Positions 43,871-57,428 of a stretch of DNA of 64,000 nucleotides are shown here, piece after piece. Numbering within the stretch: the first letter of the stretch is position 1; every line of letters begins with the position of its first letter. The position numbers and the translations under genes are program-made. The notes beneath the pieces are model-generated. The model saw only the letters and a program-made list of their open reading frames with translations. It was not told the origin of the DNA and searched no databases. This stretch comes from Paracamarosporium sp. OC-R06-R3 (Eukaryota > Ascomycota > Dothideomycetes > Pleosporales > Didymosphaeriaceae), in NCBI GenBank assembly GCA_019828545.1, contig JACVRA010000230.1, forward strand, positions 84,246 through 148,245. Reading direction: 5' to 3'.

Positions 43871-44844
43871 CTGTTTGGTAAGGCAAAGGGCTGTTTAAGC
43901 TTAGTGTGGCCCATCCATTGGCGTATCGATGGTCTTTATCTTGTCGGGGCCTCTATGCACACGCTGAGGACAATGTTTGTACGTAGTACTCTTGCTTAGT
44001 AATGACTCTATGGGTGTAGACCTCAGCTAGATTGGTACACTACACGATTGGATGCCCTCGTGCGTTGTTCGTGTTGCCTTTCACAAGTCGGCCAACCGTT
44101 GTTTGCCACGAAAAGGGAATTGCACAGTAATCGATTGACCGGCTACCCAATGCAGTATCGATCGGTTATGCTTGGTATATTATTATCTACCTATCTGATA
44201 CAAGCAAATTCGATCATTTCACGTCCCCCAAAGACAAGATACGTGTTTCTGTCGTCCTTCTATACCTGCTGATCTATCAATTGTTACGCTCTCTACCATC
44301 GCATGTATCACCACTCTGACCATGATAGTGGAAGCCCGGACGATCGAAGTGATTGTGGCAAGGACGACGTGAGTGAACCATTCAATCGTCAAGTAAGGTT
44401 TTTAGTGCTTTATAACTGACCACGGTGGATTTAGACACACGACAGTTTTAATGGTCTTTATGTCCGGGAACTTGGCATCTTCGGCACCGTGACGGCTAAG
44501 AGATGGACGGAGAACAAGAGCATCGAAAAAAATATAGCAGGTGCGAGCGTGCCACCCTCTAGGTCCATGGGTAGGCGAGGTGCTTCGTAAACGGAATGAG
44601 TTGAATGTTGGCACGCGTTATGCGTGATTACTTTAGAACAGATTTTAGTTCACAATTACTATGCTTTCCAGGATCATTCTTTAGGTAGCAATAAATGTTT
44701 GCTCAGACAATATTGAATTGAATGATTTTTGTATATATAGTTATAGGATACTAGAGATTAGGCGTACTGATAATAGAGGAGATTCTGAGTTCCTAACTTC
44801 TTTATCTATATAGTATTTGATAATATGATTTACTATCTATTGTT
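43871..44844. other. AT-rich spacer containing repeat copy B
   Basis: Between the TPR-CHAT gene and the MFS carrier. It carries copy B of the direct repeat at 44570-44686 and a strongly AT-rich stretch (44690-44850). No gene is supported. Confidence 0.6.
44570..44686 (+). repeat. Direct repeat copy B flanking the TPR-CHAT gene
   Basis: Matches copy A (40564-40680) in direct orientation, with the cores GTAGGCGAGGTGC, AAACGGAATGA, TGTTGGCACGCGTT and GCGTGATTACTT. Differences include CCTCGC versus CTTCGT and GTTGTGC versus GTTATGC, which are transitions. Copy B is the more AT-shifted. Confidence 0.85.
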
Positions 44845-46596
44845 CTAGTACACGTATATAAAGTTCGGATTCTCCTTGTCTGTCAAGTCTTGAAACGCCG
44901 TTGCGCTATCGTCCGGAATAGTACCTTGGGAATATAAAGATTCTCTAAGTTCAACCTTGCGCTTGTTCTCCCAGATAAAGACAAACCGGAAGACGAAGAA
45001 AAGCCCGAGCTCAATGCAGTTTGAAACAAGAAGAGACCCGATTCCAAGTGGGTACTTGGGAGATTGTGCAGGTTTGTAGAAGAATGGGCTAGAGATACTC
45101 CCAACGCAGGAACCAAACCAAATCATCCCTGACACGATCATTTTCTTGGACTGCCCAGCTGTGTTACTTGTGACCAAGGAAAGACAGATAACGAATGAGG
45201 CTTGATAAGAGCCGGTAAGATAGCTGTAGCACAATCTTCAGTCAATGTGCGGATCGTGGAGCAAGAAACTTACAAGCAAATGAGCCGCGCGACGTAGGCA
45301 TCTGTCGGTACGAGTAGGAAGCCTAACGCTCCCCCAATCGTAGGCAACATGAACAGAGCACACACGTATGTGCGACTGTTAGGCGGCATAAACCTATTTG
45401 CAAGAGCACCAAGGCCAATCCAAATTACGACGATAACGCCCTGAGGAATGCCGAGAAGAGCTGTGTGCAAAGTGTCGAACCCTAGGCCTTGAATAACAAG
45501 TGTGGAGAAGTTCGATATTCCTCCATTAGGAACTGCTGACACAAATCCTAACAGAAAGAATAACCAAGTCTTGTAATCGAGATATGCTTCTTTGATCTGG
45601 CCCCAGTTTATCGACTTCTGTTCAATACCTGTTTGATTGCGCCGCATGCGAGCGATAAGAAGCAGCCGCTCGTCGTGGGAGAATCCTCGGAAGGTCGTTG
45701 GGGAGTTGGGGAGGGTCAGTAGCAGAGCGATTGCCCAAGCACTACAGAGTGCACCGACGATGAGAAACTCGTATCTCCAGGAGGCCAAAGCACCATCAAT
45801 CTGTCCAATGCCATATCCTGAGAAGAAACAAAGGTCAGTGCGTGTCGAGTATACCAGGGGATTAAGCAGATTGCCCACCTATCAAACCTCCACCTGCCAC
45901 ACCAATGCCATTGAACGCGTACCACGCCGAGATACGATATGGCTGTTCTGCCCTTGTATAGAACATGGAGGTGAATAGCATAAAAGCTGGGTCAGCGATC
46001 GCCTCGAAGGCCCCCGACAAGACGCGCAGCGCTGCCAGTGATGCGAAACTGTTCGCTGCCGCTTGACACATTAGGAGGGCCCCCCACATGAAGATGTTGA
46101 AGGAAAGGTACCAGGCCGGACGACAACGCTGCATCAAAAGATTTGAGGGAATAGCCCAAATCAGCCAGCCAAAGTAGAATATGGACGAGAGCCAGGAATA
46201 TTCGTTGCTCTTGAAGTTGAGATCGGTCTTGATTCCGAAAATGGCAGCGTAGGATAAAGTGGTCTTGTCCACATACTATGTGTTGTTAGCACAGTGAATT
46301 TACGCCTACCGCTGCAAACCATATATTCTAGGCTTGGAGATTAATCAAGAAAGACATACGTAGAAGAAGTAACATATGCCTGGTATAGGTAAGATTCGTC
46401 TGTCTAACTTTTGAATGACTGTTTTCTCATCGTCCGCGTCGATGGCGTCATCATTTGGGTACCGCTCCAATGCCTCGCGATACATCTCTGCATTTTGCTG
46501 ATTGATGACCTGAATGTCTGCGTTTGATGCGCTCTCGACATGATCGCAAGCGGTTCCCGGCTTGGAAAGCTCAATATCGTGTTTGCCGTCGGCCAT
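44845..46596 (-). CDS. MFS transporter of the anion:cation symporter (allantoate permease-like) family
   Basis: Four exons (46596-46360, 46275-45879, 45817-45274, 45223-44845) give 518 residues with every junction in frame. The N-terminal cytosolic segment is followed by the family hallmark YVDKTTLSYAAIFGIKTD and WLSSIFYFGWLIWAIPSNLLMQR, then the conserved loop FEAIADPAFMLFTSMFYTRAEQPYRISAWYAFNG. Twelve hydrophobic segments are expected. The product belongs to the fungal ACS family (Dal5-like), importing organic anions such as allantoate, sugar acids or vitamins with protons. It diverges from the sugar-acid dehydratase gene across an 806-bp promoter, which suggests that it carries that enzyme's substrate. 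Confidence 0.93.
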
Positions 46597-46817
46597 CTGA
46601 TCGGAAGGAGACAAATTTGGGAGAGGATATTTTGGGGATAGATTGAGTGTCTAAAAGAAACAAGTTGTCTCCATCATTGCATTTATACGTTCAAATTCCC
46701 GCGGTCAGGCACGCTATGGATCACTGATTTCGTGTCAACAAGGGTGCGGAGGCGTGAATCAGTCACCAGCCATCGTCATCCGTCTAGTACAGTACGCGGG
46801 GAAAGGCTGGGGAAATG

Positions 46818-46833
46818 CGGAGATAATCTGCCG
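46818..46833. promoter_or_regulatory. Candidate Zn2Cys6 site, CGG-N10-CCG
   Basis: CGG and CCG flank AGATAATCTG, whose first nine bases are themselves palindromic (AGAT-A-ATCT). It resembles Gal4-type inverted CGG sites. Candidate only. Confidence 0.4.
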
Positions 46834-46963
46834 TAGAGATGGTCGTGCCATGTGCGCCAGATTGCGACGAGTGAAGAGCCGAAGAGCCGAAATTCGTTCG
46901 TTCATTGGCTGAATTCGCTAGCGCAGGGCTCTTTATAGGACCGAAAGCATAGGCTCAGACCTC

Positions 46964-46974
46964 CCGACTGACGG
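46964..46974. promoter_or_regulatory. Candidate Zn2Cys6 site, CCG-N5-CGG
   Basis: CCG-ACTGA-CGG, an everted arrangement matching the spacing of the palindrome upstream of the regulator gene (51445-51461). Confidence 0.45.
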
Positions 46975-47402
46975 ACTAGCCTACGTTAGCTCACAAATCG
47001 TCGTCCCGTCTGTACATGCATTGCGTCGGTGCACAGTAGGAGAGGATGCATTGCTAGCGACAATGACCCCGAACAGCCGATAGCCCTGCTCTCATTGGTT
47101 GTGTGTCTTGATATGTGTAATCATAACCAATCTAGCCTTAACTTAGTGTGCTGTGAATGCGCATGCGATTGCCGCAAGAAGATTCCCGAATGCTCAAAGA
47201 GCTGTGCAGCATCTCCAGTGTATCGGCGAAGGTATCTTCACCAACGTAGGTAGGCTTGGGCCGAGGTCAACTTCATGTATAAGACCAGCCTGGAACGTGT
47301 TTTCGCAGATACATTTTCCAACATCCCCAGGCCTGCGGCAACTCATACTGGTCGATTCAGACATTTTTCCTCGCTAGAACTTCCTCGCTATCCTTTTTAC
47401 AC

Positions 47403-49007
47403 ATGAATACCATGACTTCGAAAACTACAGACAATGTGTTACAAGAGTCTCGCTCACCGATACACGAGGTGCGAATTGTCGATATAGAGACTTTCGGTAT
47501 GGAACCAACGCAATCCTTGACGTATTTACTTCTATGTGCAGTGTTACTAATTCGGATCTCTGATCCGCAGACTTACGATTTCCTACAAGCTTAGATGCGT
47601 CAGGCTCGGATGCTATGAATCCAGCAGGAGATTATAGCGCTGCGCATGTACAGCTCAAAACCAACACAGACCTCGTAGGTCACGGGATATCATTCACCAT
47701 CGGTCGCGGTAACGATCTTTGCACGGAAGCGGCTCGACAAATCGGCGAGCGCCTCATTGGTAAGACCCTTGGAGAGCTTACCGAAGACATGGGCAAAACG
47801 TGGCGATACCTGGTAGCTGACTCCCAGTTGCGCTGGATTGGACCGGAAAAAGGCGTTATTCATCTTGGCCTAAGTTCATGCGTTAACGCATTGTGGGATC
47901 TATGGGCCAGGTACTCACAGAAGCCGCTCTGGAAGCTCGTGTCGGACATGACACCTGAAGAATTCGTTAAATGCATCGATTTTCGATATATCCTAGATGC
48001 GATTACGCCGGAGGAAGCCATCCGGATGTTAAAGCAGCTTGAGCCCACAAAAGCTGAGCGCATCGCGGAAGCGCGCCGTAACCGCGCGGTACCAGCATAC
48101 ACAACCCAAGCAGGATGGCTTGGGTTTACAGACGAAAGGATGAAAGAACTTATCAAGCAGAATCTGGAGACTGGTATGGACAAGTTCAAACTTAAGGTCG
48201 GAGGAAATGTAGACGATGACATCCGTCGTTTACGCATCGCCAGGGACGCGATCGGCCCTGATCGCATGTTGATGATTGATGCGAATCAAGTCTGGAGTGT
48301 TCCAGAAGCAATTGACATCATGAGCAAATTTGTCGAATTCAAGCCTGTGTAGGTTCTCTCTGACCTCCCACGCACATTTGAAACATTGTCATTGCCCTAT
48401 GCTGATACAGGTTACGACAGCTTCATCGAGGAGCCTACCTCGCCGGACGATATCCTAGGTCATGCTGCCATCAGAAAAGCGCTGAAGCCACATGGTATCG
48501 GAGTCGCCACTGGAGAACATTGCCAAAACCGGGTCATCTTCAAGCAGCTTCTCCAAGCAGGCTCCATAGACTACTGTCAGATCGACGCATGTAGGCTTGG
48601 TGGAGTTAATGAAGTTATGGCTGTGCTATTGCTGGCTAAGAAGTATGTCTACTGCTCGTATTAGCATCATGACTGAGGAAAGACATGCTGATTGTGCTCG
48701 GTATAGATTTAATACGCCTGTGGTGCCTCATAGCGGCGGCATCGGACTCAACGAATACACGCAGCACTTGGCTTTACTGAACTATATATGTGTTTCCGGA
48801 GAGAAAAGTCTCTTAGAACACATCAACTCGTTCCACGAGGTTCTTCGGTACCCAGTTCAGACGAAAGACGGCCACTTTATCACGCCATGGGAGGTCGGAT
48901 ACAGTGTAGAGTATAAACCAAGGGCGATCCAGGATTATCAATTTCCTAATGGTCGATTCTGGAACAATGAGCGCGGGTTGAAAATTAGGAACGGACCTAA
49001 ACTGTAG
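47403..49007 (+). CDS. Enolase-superfamily sugar-acid dehydratase (L-fuconate dehydratase-like)
   Basis: Four exons (47403-47496, 47571-48348, 48421-48642, 48707-49007) give 464 residues; the phases agree at each junction. The N-terminal capping domain shows [36 protein letters not shown]. The barrel carries the mandelate-racemase subgroup motifs: FKLKVGG (K-x-K base), [11 protein letters not shown] (metal Asp), [14 protein letters not shown] (metal Glu), [10 protein letters not shown] (metal Glu) and [12 protein letters not shown] (catalytic His). This layout, with [10 protein letters not shown], is that of L-fuconate dehydratase and human ENOSF1, which convert L-fuconate to 2-keto-3-deoxy-L-fuconate using Mg2+. 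L-rhamnonate-type substrates cannot be excluded. It is divergent from an MFS carrier and convergent with a Zn2Cys6 regulator, consistent with a sugar-acid uptake and catabolic unit. Confidence 0.93.
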
Positions 49008-49081
49008 TGATTGATAGATGTAAAGCTACGTACAGGGCTGTTGCCACCCGTTCGTCGTGGGACAATCTTGGATTTATTGTC

Positions 49082-51277
49082 TCAAGCAGAAGGAAACAGG
49101 CTTGAGAACAGTGCGTTGTCATCCAACCAAGCGTGGACTGAGCTAATGGGTACTGTTGTATCTATGTACGCGATTTCCTGGCCCGAGGCAGTGTCTGCAT
49201 CATTTTGTCCCATGATATCTGCGGGTTGGCTTTCGAAATTCAGTGCCCCAGCTGGTCCATGCAATTCTATGGTCGTTCTTGTTATTGCTGGATAATTGAA
49301 ATCACCATGGTCATCTAGTTGGGAATTTCTCATCCCACTGTCTTCCTCTTGTCTAGCTTCTTTGTCTCTTCTATTGTGCTTCAGCCCGTTTCGTGTGCTC
49401 GATAGTGACTGTTCCTTCGGTAACAACAAAGACTGTGTTCCTAGAGCTACTCTAGATACTGTTGGTGTAGCAAACTGGAAGAAGTCGTGGTAGAAATTCG
49501 CATGCCAATAAACTTTACCTAAATACTTTAGGACCGACATGCAGGTTTCGAAGCGATCCTTCGCCTGGGCTATCTCGGCAGCATTATGAACATGACGCAT
49601 GAGTTGAACTTGCACTATTAACGGTGGCAAAACACCAGTCACACTTGCGAACCCCGTCAGGACTTATTTTACAGATCAACTAGATGGAGCGTACCTTGAA
49701 GTGGGGAAATATCTGACTACATCAACGATGATGGCGTCCTTCAGGAGAATTGAAGAGTCAGCTGCGATGGATTGTAGTTCTGTAGTAGGTAGTTTTCCAG
49801 AGAGGTCTCCATTTGCTGCACCTCTTGACTGCAGCAGTGTAGTCAAGACCACACTAACAACTTGTGATCAGGCTCGTGGTACAAGAAAGTATATTAGATG
49901 TTTGCACTTACTTGTAAAGCAAATGTACAAGCGTTCTATAGGCGTAGGGAACGGAACCTTGTTCCTCTTCAGTGACCTCACGAGGTTCACGTTGAGTCGC
50001 AGTATTCAAGTTTGACTTCCAGTTACGCAATGTCGATTCACAAAGAGTTGATTGGTCTTCCATTGAGCTGGATGAAGGCAGCGACAACACGCCCTCCATG
50101 TAGTAACACAGCTTGGTGAAATCGATGAACATAGTCTTGATGGATCGGTCATCCTCAGAGTCGTTATTTTCCTCAACCTCTGCAAGTGTGAGGAAAGGGA
50201 CATCGCAATCAAGGCTATTGATATGCATCGGTCGGCGCGTTCCAAGTGCGATGAGCCTATCTCGAAGTAGACAACACCACCAAATCCTAGCCCACAGTTT
50301 CCGTTCAGCAGCGTCTCCGCTGTCACGATGTAAGCCTGCACCCTGCGCTAAACCGATAGCTTGATGTACCCAGAACCAGGTATGACGTTGTTCTGCCATA
50401 GACGGATAGTGGTGACTGATCAGCAAGAGTGCCTGAATAGTGGCAATGTCATCCGGCTCGTAGTCAAATTGGTGGAGGTACTGCACACAGTCAAATCAAT
50501 CTCGATGCTCCTAAACTAGTAATTACGCACACGTGCTTTCGTATAGTAACAGTTACGAGCTTGTTGACGAGTGGAAAACTGCATCTTCCGGATGTCTTCC
50601 ATCGAGATGAACTTTGAACATCAGCACACCAGCGAGGCCCATGTAGACAGTGTAGTAATTACGTTACTGGCCGTGAAAACAATGGCTTGGAGAAGCAGTA
50701 GGCTTGGTTTTCCCTTTTCTGCTTGTATGCTAACACAGCTCTTCCGGTAGTCGTTGAGAAAACTTGGTTTGTCGATGACCGGGAAGAACGGGTGGAAGTA
50801 TCGGAAATACGCCGAGATGCAACCCTCTAGTACAGGGTGGGCTGGCAAGTCGAGCGCTCCCTTGCACTTTAAAAATCGAAGATCATCATCGCAGATACCA
50901 TAGACTCTGTTGCTGGACCCACGTGCTGCATCACTCGGAGAGATAGGAAGACTCAGTGTACGTTGCGAACTACCCGGGCCTTGTGATGATACGCCCACAG
51001 GAGTGACTTTCTGGAAGAACCTGTAATGGGGAATTTGATGGCGGATAATGTGCTCTGGAAGGCCGATTGGTGGTGAAGGTACTGAGCCAGCCATCTTTCC
51101 TTCCCTTTGTAACTCGAAGTTCCTGCGACGTTTTTTTCTTGGCTCTATGGAGCAATCGAAATCGCTGTTCTTGCATCTAGTGCACGGCACTCCGACCTGA
51201 AGCACATCGCAGCGGGTTTTGCGTGCGTTGCAGGTAGAACACGCCTTGGCTGCGCGACCGGTTTCTGAGGTTGACAT
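49082..51277 (-). CDS. Zn2Cys6 transcription factor, probable regulator of the sugar-acid genes
   Basis: Five exons (51277-50663, 50611-50531, 50480-49912, 49853-49695, 49643-49082) give 661 residues with consistent phases. The zinc cluster is C-X2-C-X6-C-X8-C-X2-C-X6-C with Cys13, 16, 23, 32, 35 and 42, followed by a basic stretch RKKRRR. The fungal-specific regulatory domain is clear: HPFFPVIDKPSFLNDYR, FTASNFISMEDIRKMQF, QFDYEPDDIATIQALLLISHHYPSM and AERKLWARIWWCCLLRDRLIALGTRRPMHI. It is convergent with the dehydratase and lies 74 bp from its stop codon. Its promoter contains a CCG-N5-CGG palindrome (51445-51461) of the same spacing as a site in the carrier/dehydratase promoter. Regulation of these genes is inferred from position and sites. 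Confidence 0.9.
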
Positions 51278-52062
51278 CTTCCTTGCTTGCAGCTCGACTG
51301 ATGACGGAACATGCTTCCTAGAGATGCGATGTGCTTACGACGTTCGAAAAGGCAGTGGCAAGGTGCAGTTCATTGTTTCTGAAGTAGGCTAAGAGGAAGC
51401 GCAGGGAACCATCTTTTCGTGTGTCGGCAGTCTTCCCGACAATAGCTCCGACGGTCGGAGCATGTGAGGCCGACAGTGCTAAAAGACGTAAAAGAGGCGC
51501 TAATCAATTAGAGTACAGTCCATTGCATCGTCGCATAATGTTCAACCGCTTTGAGGGGCGGTGCTAGGTGTGCATGTTGGGTGGCGAGGCATATAACAGG
51601 GCGTCCTGCCACCTGGTAGCCAGCAGTCATACACAAGCCGGAACACTTCGCAGCGACACATTGCTGGCTCCTATACAATCTAAACCTCCCGTTATTTTGC
51701 TTACAATGGCCATTGAAAGGCTTGCCCTCAATGTAACGACACCAAGTAAATGTTGCTAATCTTCAGATGTTCTACTACGAATGATGATAGCAGAGACGTA
51801 TAATTGCCCTTTCCGACCACGCAAACTTTACATGAACGCGGGTAGATTCGAGAGTTTTTCGACATACTAGCTTGCAGGCTCAAACAGAAAGAACTTCGTA
51901 GGCTTTAAAAGTAGCTTGCGCTCAGTTTCACAAGGCTGAATGAATTGACAGCCGCGCTCCCCCGGTCAGTGGCGGTGCACCTGCCCCGCATCACCATCAT
52001 GCTCACTTAAAAGCCGTGCTTGTTCCTCTTGTTCAGCCCAGCTCGTATGCTAACATACTATC
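51278..52062. promoter_or_regulatory. Divergent promoter of the Zn2Cys6 gene and the ULD-WW gene
   Basis: 785 bp between divergent start codons. It holds the 17-nt palindrome at 51445-51461 in the 5' region of the regulator. The open frame at 51568 has no recognisable content. Confidence 0.6.
51445..51461. promoter_or_regulatory. Perfect-arm palindrome with CCG-N5-CGG, candidate autoregulatory site
   Basis: GCTCCGA-CGG-TCGGAGC: two 7-nt inverted arms around a 3-nt centre. Inside it is CCG-ACGGT-CGG, an everted Zn2Cys6-type site, 168 bp before the start codon of the Zn2Cys6 gene. Confidence 0.55.
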
Positions 52063-53654
<1,592 letters not shown>

Positions 53655-53682
<28 letters not shown>

Positions 53683-54488
53683 TGGCGGATCTACTGATGA
53701 AGCCAATCTTATGCAACGAGCTACACCCATCGAGCGAGATATATCTTCAGATGCATCAAATTAGACTGCGGAAACGAACACATACGATCTCGATAGCACC
53801 ACAGACAGCTCAATCGAACCCAGCGATGAGGAGACAGACGGACGATAAAGTGCCGAAGTAGCAAAAAACTCAAGAGAATTGATTGTGGACATGCAACATG
53901 TGGGCTTATGTTGACAGCTACTGGGCAAAAGACGGATTAATAGGTATAAGAATACGAGACTAAGGCTGGATGCTGAACTATAGGGTATAGACGATTAAAT
54001 ATCTTACCACCTCTAACAGAGTTCCCTGTGTTGATAAGATTTTCAATGGAACCGGTGTCACTGCACGCCACAGAAGAGCCTTGTGTGATAGTACATTCAT
54101 GCCAATCCGCCTAATAAACACTGTCAAAACGTGGACGGACTGTTATGCAACAATGATTTGATCTGAATGCGGTGTGCAGCTGTTGAACTATAGCAACATA
54201 TTTAAGATTGTTGTTATCGATTGTAAACTTTCTGTGCTTCTATGTTACAATGTAGATATCGTGTATTTTGTAAATGTATATCACATCTCAATAGTACATA
54301 GGAGACTTGCGATATCGTCGTTGAAAATGGTCAAGCGAAGCTTGAGATCCGCGGCTATATCGCCAACTAAATTACATACCCTCAATTCTAGGAGCCATGA
54401 CCTCGCAAACGATGCCAATATACGCCTGTTAAGAAATTATTCACTGAAAGCATTTTTTACCTTAAGAGCGCCAGGCTGGGTGCTGCGA
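53655..54488. other. AT-rich convergent intergenic region
   Basis: Between the ULD-WW gene and the chitin synthase gene, whose 3' ends face each other. The first part holds the rest of the duplicated regulator fragment. The remainder is AT-rich (especially 54170-54460) with only short, low-complexity frames. Confidence 0.55.
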
Positions 54489-57428
54489 TCATCTTTTGCT
54501 GACTAGCCATATCAGACTTGTTCGACACAAAAACCACAGGAATCCAAAAAACCGGATGAGAGAAAGGATTGCCGTAGCATAGAGCAGGATACGGAAGTAC
54601 AGTGGCGTTCTCGTTGTCGATGCTTCCTGGCCAATTCATTAGCTTCACTCTCAGCTACTTCATATAAGACAAAGACGTACCCCAACGCCGGCGGACATAA
54701 AGTCGTCGCTTGTCACGCCAATAATCAACACGAGGTTCGACAGCAACCAGGAATACACAAGCCCAGTACGGAAGCTCTTGTACGAATCCTCAGTGTCTTT
54801 GCTCTTTGGCCCGCCGTCGTGGACCTTGCTGGGGGTCAGGGCGCGCTTGACCACCTTCTCAAACTTCTCGTCAATGTCTTCTTGTTCCTGTTCTACCTCT
54901 TCAACAAGTGTCTCGTCTCCCTTTACAATAGTGGCTGAGGGCAGAGACTCAGCAACGTCGGATCCCTTTGTGCCCCAACTGACGTCGTGCCAGTTGTTGA
55001 ACGCGTATACCATCAGCACGTTGATGTATGTCGACATGAGAACAAGGTATTGCGGAAACGAGTGGAACATGTGCCATGGGTCGAGATACAAGAAACTTGC
55101 AATGAAGTTTAGTCCGTAGATGGTGATGAGTGCGATTAGGATTAGTCCCGCTACGCCGGTACTACCGCCGAAGAAGGAGTCGAAGAAGGCTTTCCCGGAC
55201 TCGACGCTAATCTGGTCTTCAATGGGCTTGGAGCTGAAAGCCCGGTAAACCAGATAGGTTGTCAAGACGAGGATGTAAAACTGTATTGCGCCGAAAATAA
55301 CGAAGGAAGCTAGATAGGACTTTCGGGAGCCTTTGGGTCGGTTGCCTAATGCGAGGATGAATTGCAAGATCAGGAAGGCGGTGTATATGTATCCGATGAC
55401 GACGTTGAATATGGGTGTTACTTTGTCGCCGAATGGCCAGCCGTGATAATCTGCTTTGGGCTGCGGGGTGCCGACAAGAGTCATGATGACAGTAGTGGTG
55501 AGGTAGTATGAGGCGAGAGAGAACCACGTGAAGATGACGTTGGTTATGTTGTAGATGAGCTGGATGTGCAGGAAGAAAAGACGGATGATACCATGGCCAG
55601 ATTGATAGAGTCGGCCGAAATGCATGATCGAATATAGAGATGCTGCAAAAGAACCGTTGAGCCAGCGTCGTCGCTGTCCGATAAACTCGGCTGCACCGTC
55701 TGGAACGTCGGTCTCGCCCTTTGATGCTTTCACGTACGACAGGTGCCTAGCGAAGTCAGAATCGATCGAATACCTAAGAAGATACGTACCAGCTCTGCCC
55801 GGCTTTCGCCACAAGCTCGAAGCATAATATTCGATCCTCGGCTAGGAACATGTTCTTTTTGAAGATGTTCATGCCGTCAATGCCCTTTGGCCCCAGCAGC
55901 TTAGAAAGGGTGTGATCGCCATGAAAGTATTGCTCAAGCGGGCGTCCCATGATCGCTCTAAAGCTGAAAACCAGCAACATTCCAAGTTAGTTTAGATCAG
56001 AGTTAACTTCAGACTACAAGCACTTACCGATATGCAGAGAAGGCTCCGGGCAAGACACTTACGTAGCCGAACGCACTTTCGAGGGGTTTGTCGAGAACAT
56101 TGGAGATCTTGTATTCAAAATTCTGGACGGCGACCAATGGGTTGAGCAGCGCCTTTCCGCCTTCAAGCATTGCATGGATTTCGCCACAAGCACCTCCCAA
56201 GTGTTTGTCGTTGTAGAATGCTTCCCACAAGGAGAGTAAGGACCGCGGACCCGGTTTTGTTCCAGCATCAATTAGAATTGCAACTTCTGGGTTCAGTATC
56301 CTACCAAATGCGTTGAACAGCCAGCGATGAGAGTTTATCTTCTTGCTATTCTTCTGTTTGAGGCAGAAGATGAACTGCACAGGTGGAAGATTCACCGACG
56401 CTCCATCGTCGGTGTTGGGCCGGACGAGATGGTGCTCTGGTGTGACGGAGATCTGGCTTGTGTACTCGAATATGTGCGCGACCGTCTCCTTGCCGTTCAC
56501 ATCCTTCTTGAGGATTCCATCTTGGTAGATGCCGACAGTGGCCAGGACATCAAACACGTCTTTGTCGACATTGTCAATGCCATCGAAAACAAGGCACACA
56601 ACGATCTTCTGCCAAGCAGGACCACCGACGTCCCAAAACTGTGATCGTTTTAGGTTGGCGATGTCCCGGATGTTGCGCATTGTGCCGTGTAATGTGCGCG
56701 CAAGGAGGACCTTGAATTTGTCAGTGGTTCTAGCTTCATACGAAATCCACTTGAGATACATATTTTGTTGTGGAAGGGAACTGTCTAACCTTGTCTTCAT
56801 TGTAGTACGTGATGGCAATAAGAAGCTCCGTATGCCGATTATACATGGCTGGGCGGAGGTTGTAACCATTGGCAAGAGTGAAATCGTTAGGGTCGCATGT
56901 AGCTGCAGTGTAACGCAGTTTAGTGAACTCTTCGTCAAAGGTGCCTTCGGCATTACGATGGCGCGGCTCTATGGCGTTTTGCACAGCGCTTGGGACGGGA
57001 TAGTCGACACTAAGAATTGATCCCTGAACTAGCTTGATTTTGCGAGTCTTGGACCGTTTCACACCTTGGCGAACAGTGTGCTGCCGTCGTACCCAGCTGT
57101 TGTCAGTGAGAGAAGGCTCGTGGTTGTAGCTATAGTCGTATGGGCCGTCGCCGTAATCGGTATTTACAGGATGCGATGAGAGGCTCGCATCGGCAAGACT
57201 GTAGACAGAAGAGGGCGGTGGTGGAGAGTAGTATCGCGGTTGTTGGTAAGCACCATTGTCCAGCAGCCGGTGATCGGCCTCATCTATTGAGGGGGCCGTA
57301 TGCGGTTTCTGTTCATGTAGCGGCTGGTACTCCGTATCCCTTTGAGAACGATCATGGTCATCCACTGGGCTCGCAGCGGCATTGAAAGGAGGAAGATCTT
57401 GTAGTTGATGGCCTGGAGAACGCTCCAT
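54489..57428 (-). CDS. Class I chitin synthase
   Basis: Five exons (57428-56790, 56710-56028, 55963-55790, 55746-54681, 54626-54489) give 899 residues, the usual size of class I enzymes. After a disordered N-terminus comes [54 protein letters not shown], the donor-site region [29 protein letters not shown] near 481 (EDR) and QRRRWLNG near 523 (QRRRW), then seven or so membrane segments with SWGTKGSD. These match ChsC-type class I sequences ([27 protein letters not shown]). The enzyme polymerises GlcNAc from UDP-GlcNAc at the plasma membrane. The final exon (46 codons) encodes the last membrane helix ([17 protein letters not shown]). Confidence 0.96.

Larger units (their letters stand above)
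46597..47402. promoter_or_regulatory. Shared divergent promoter of the MFS carrier and the dehydratase
   Basis: An 806-bp region between two divergent start codons. It contains CCG-N5-CGG at 46964, CGG-N10-CCG at 46818 and a tandem AGAGCCGA near 46875-46895. These are the kind of spaced CGG/CCG triplets bound by Zn2Cys6 dimers; such a regulator gene lies immediately beyond the dehydratase. Confidence 0.65.

Noticed and set aside
54174..54506. 110-codon plus-strand frame between convergent genes
   Set aside because: AT-rich, no motif, and it overlaps the last exon of the chitin synthase on the other strand.
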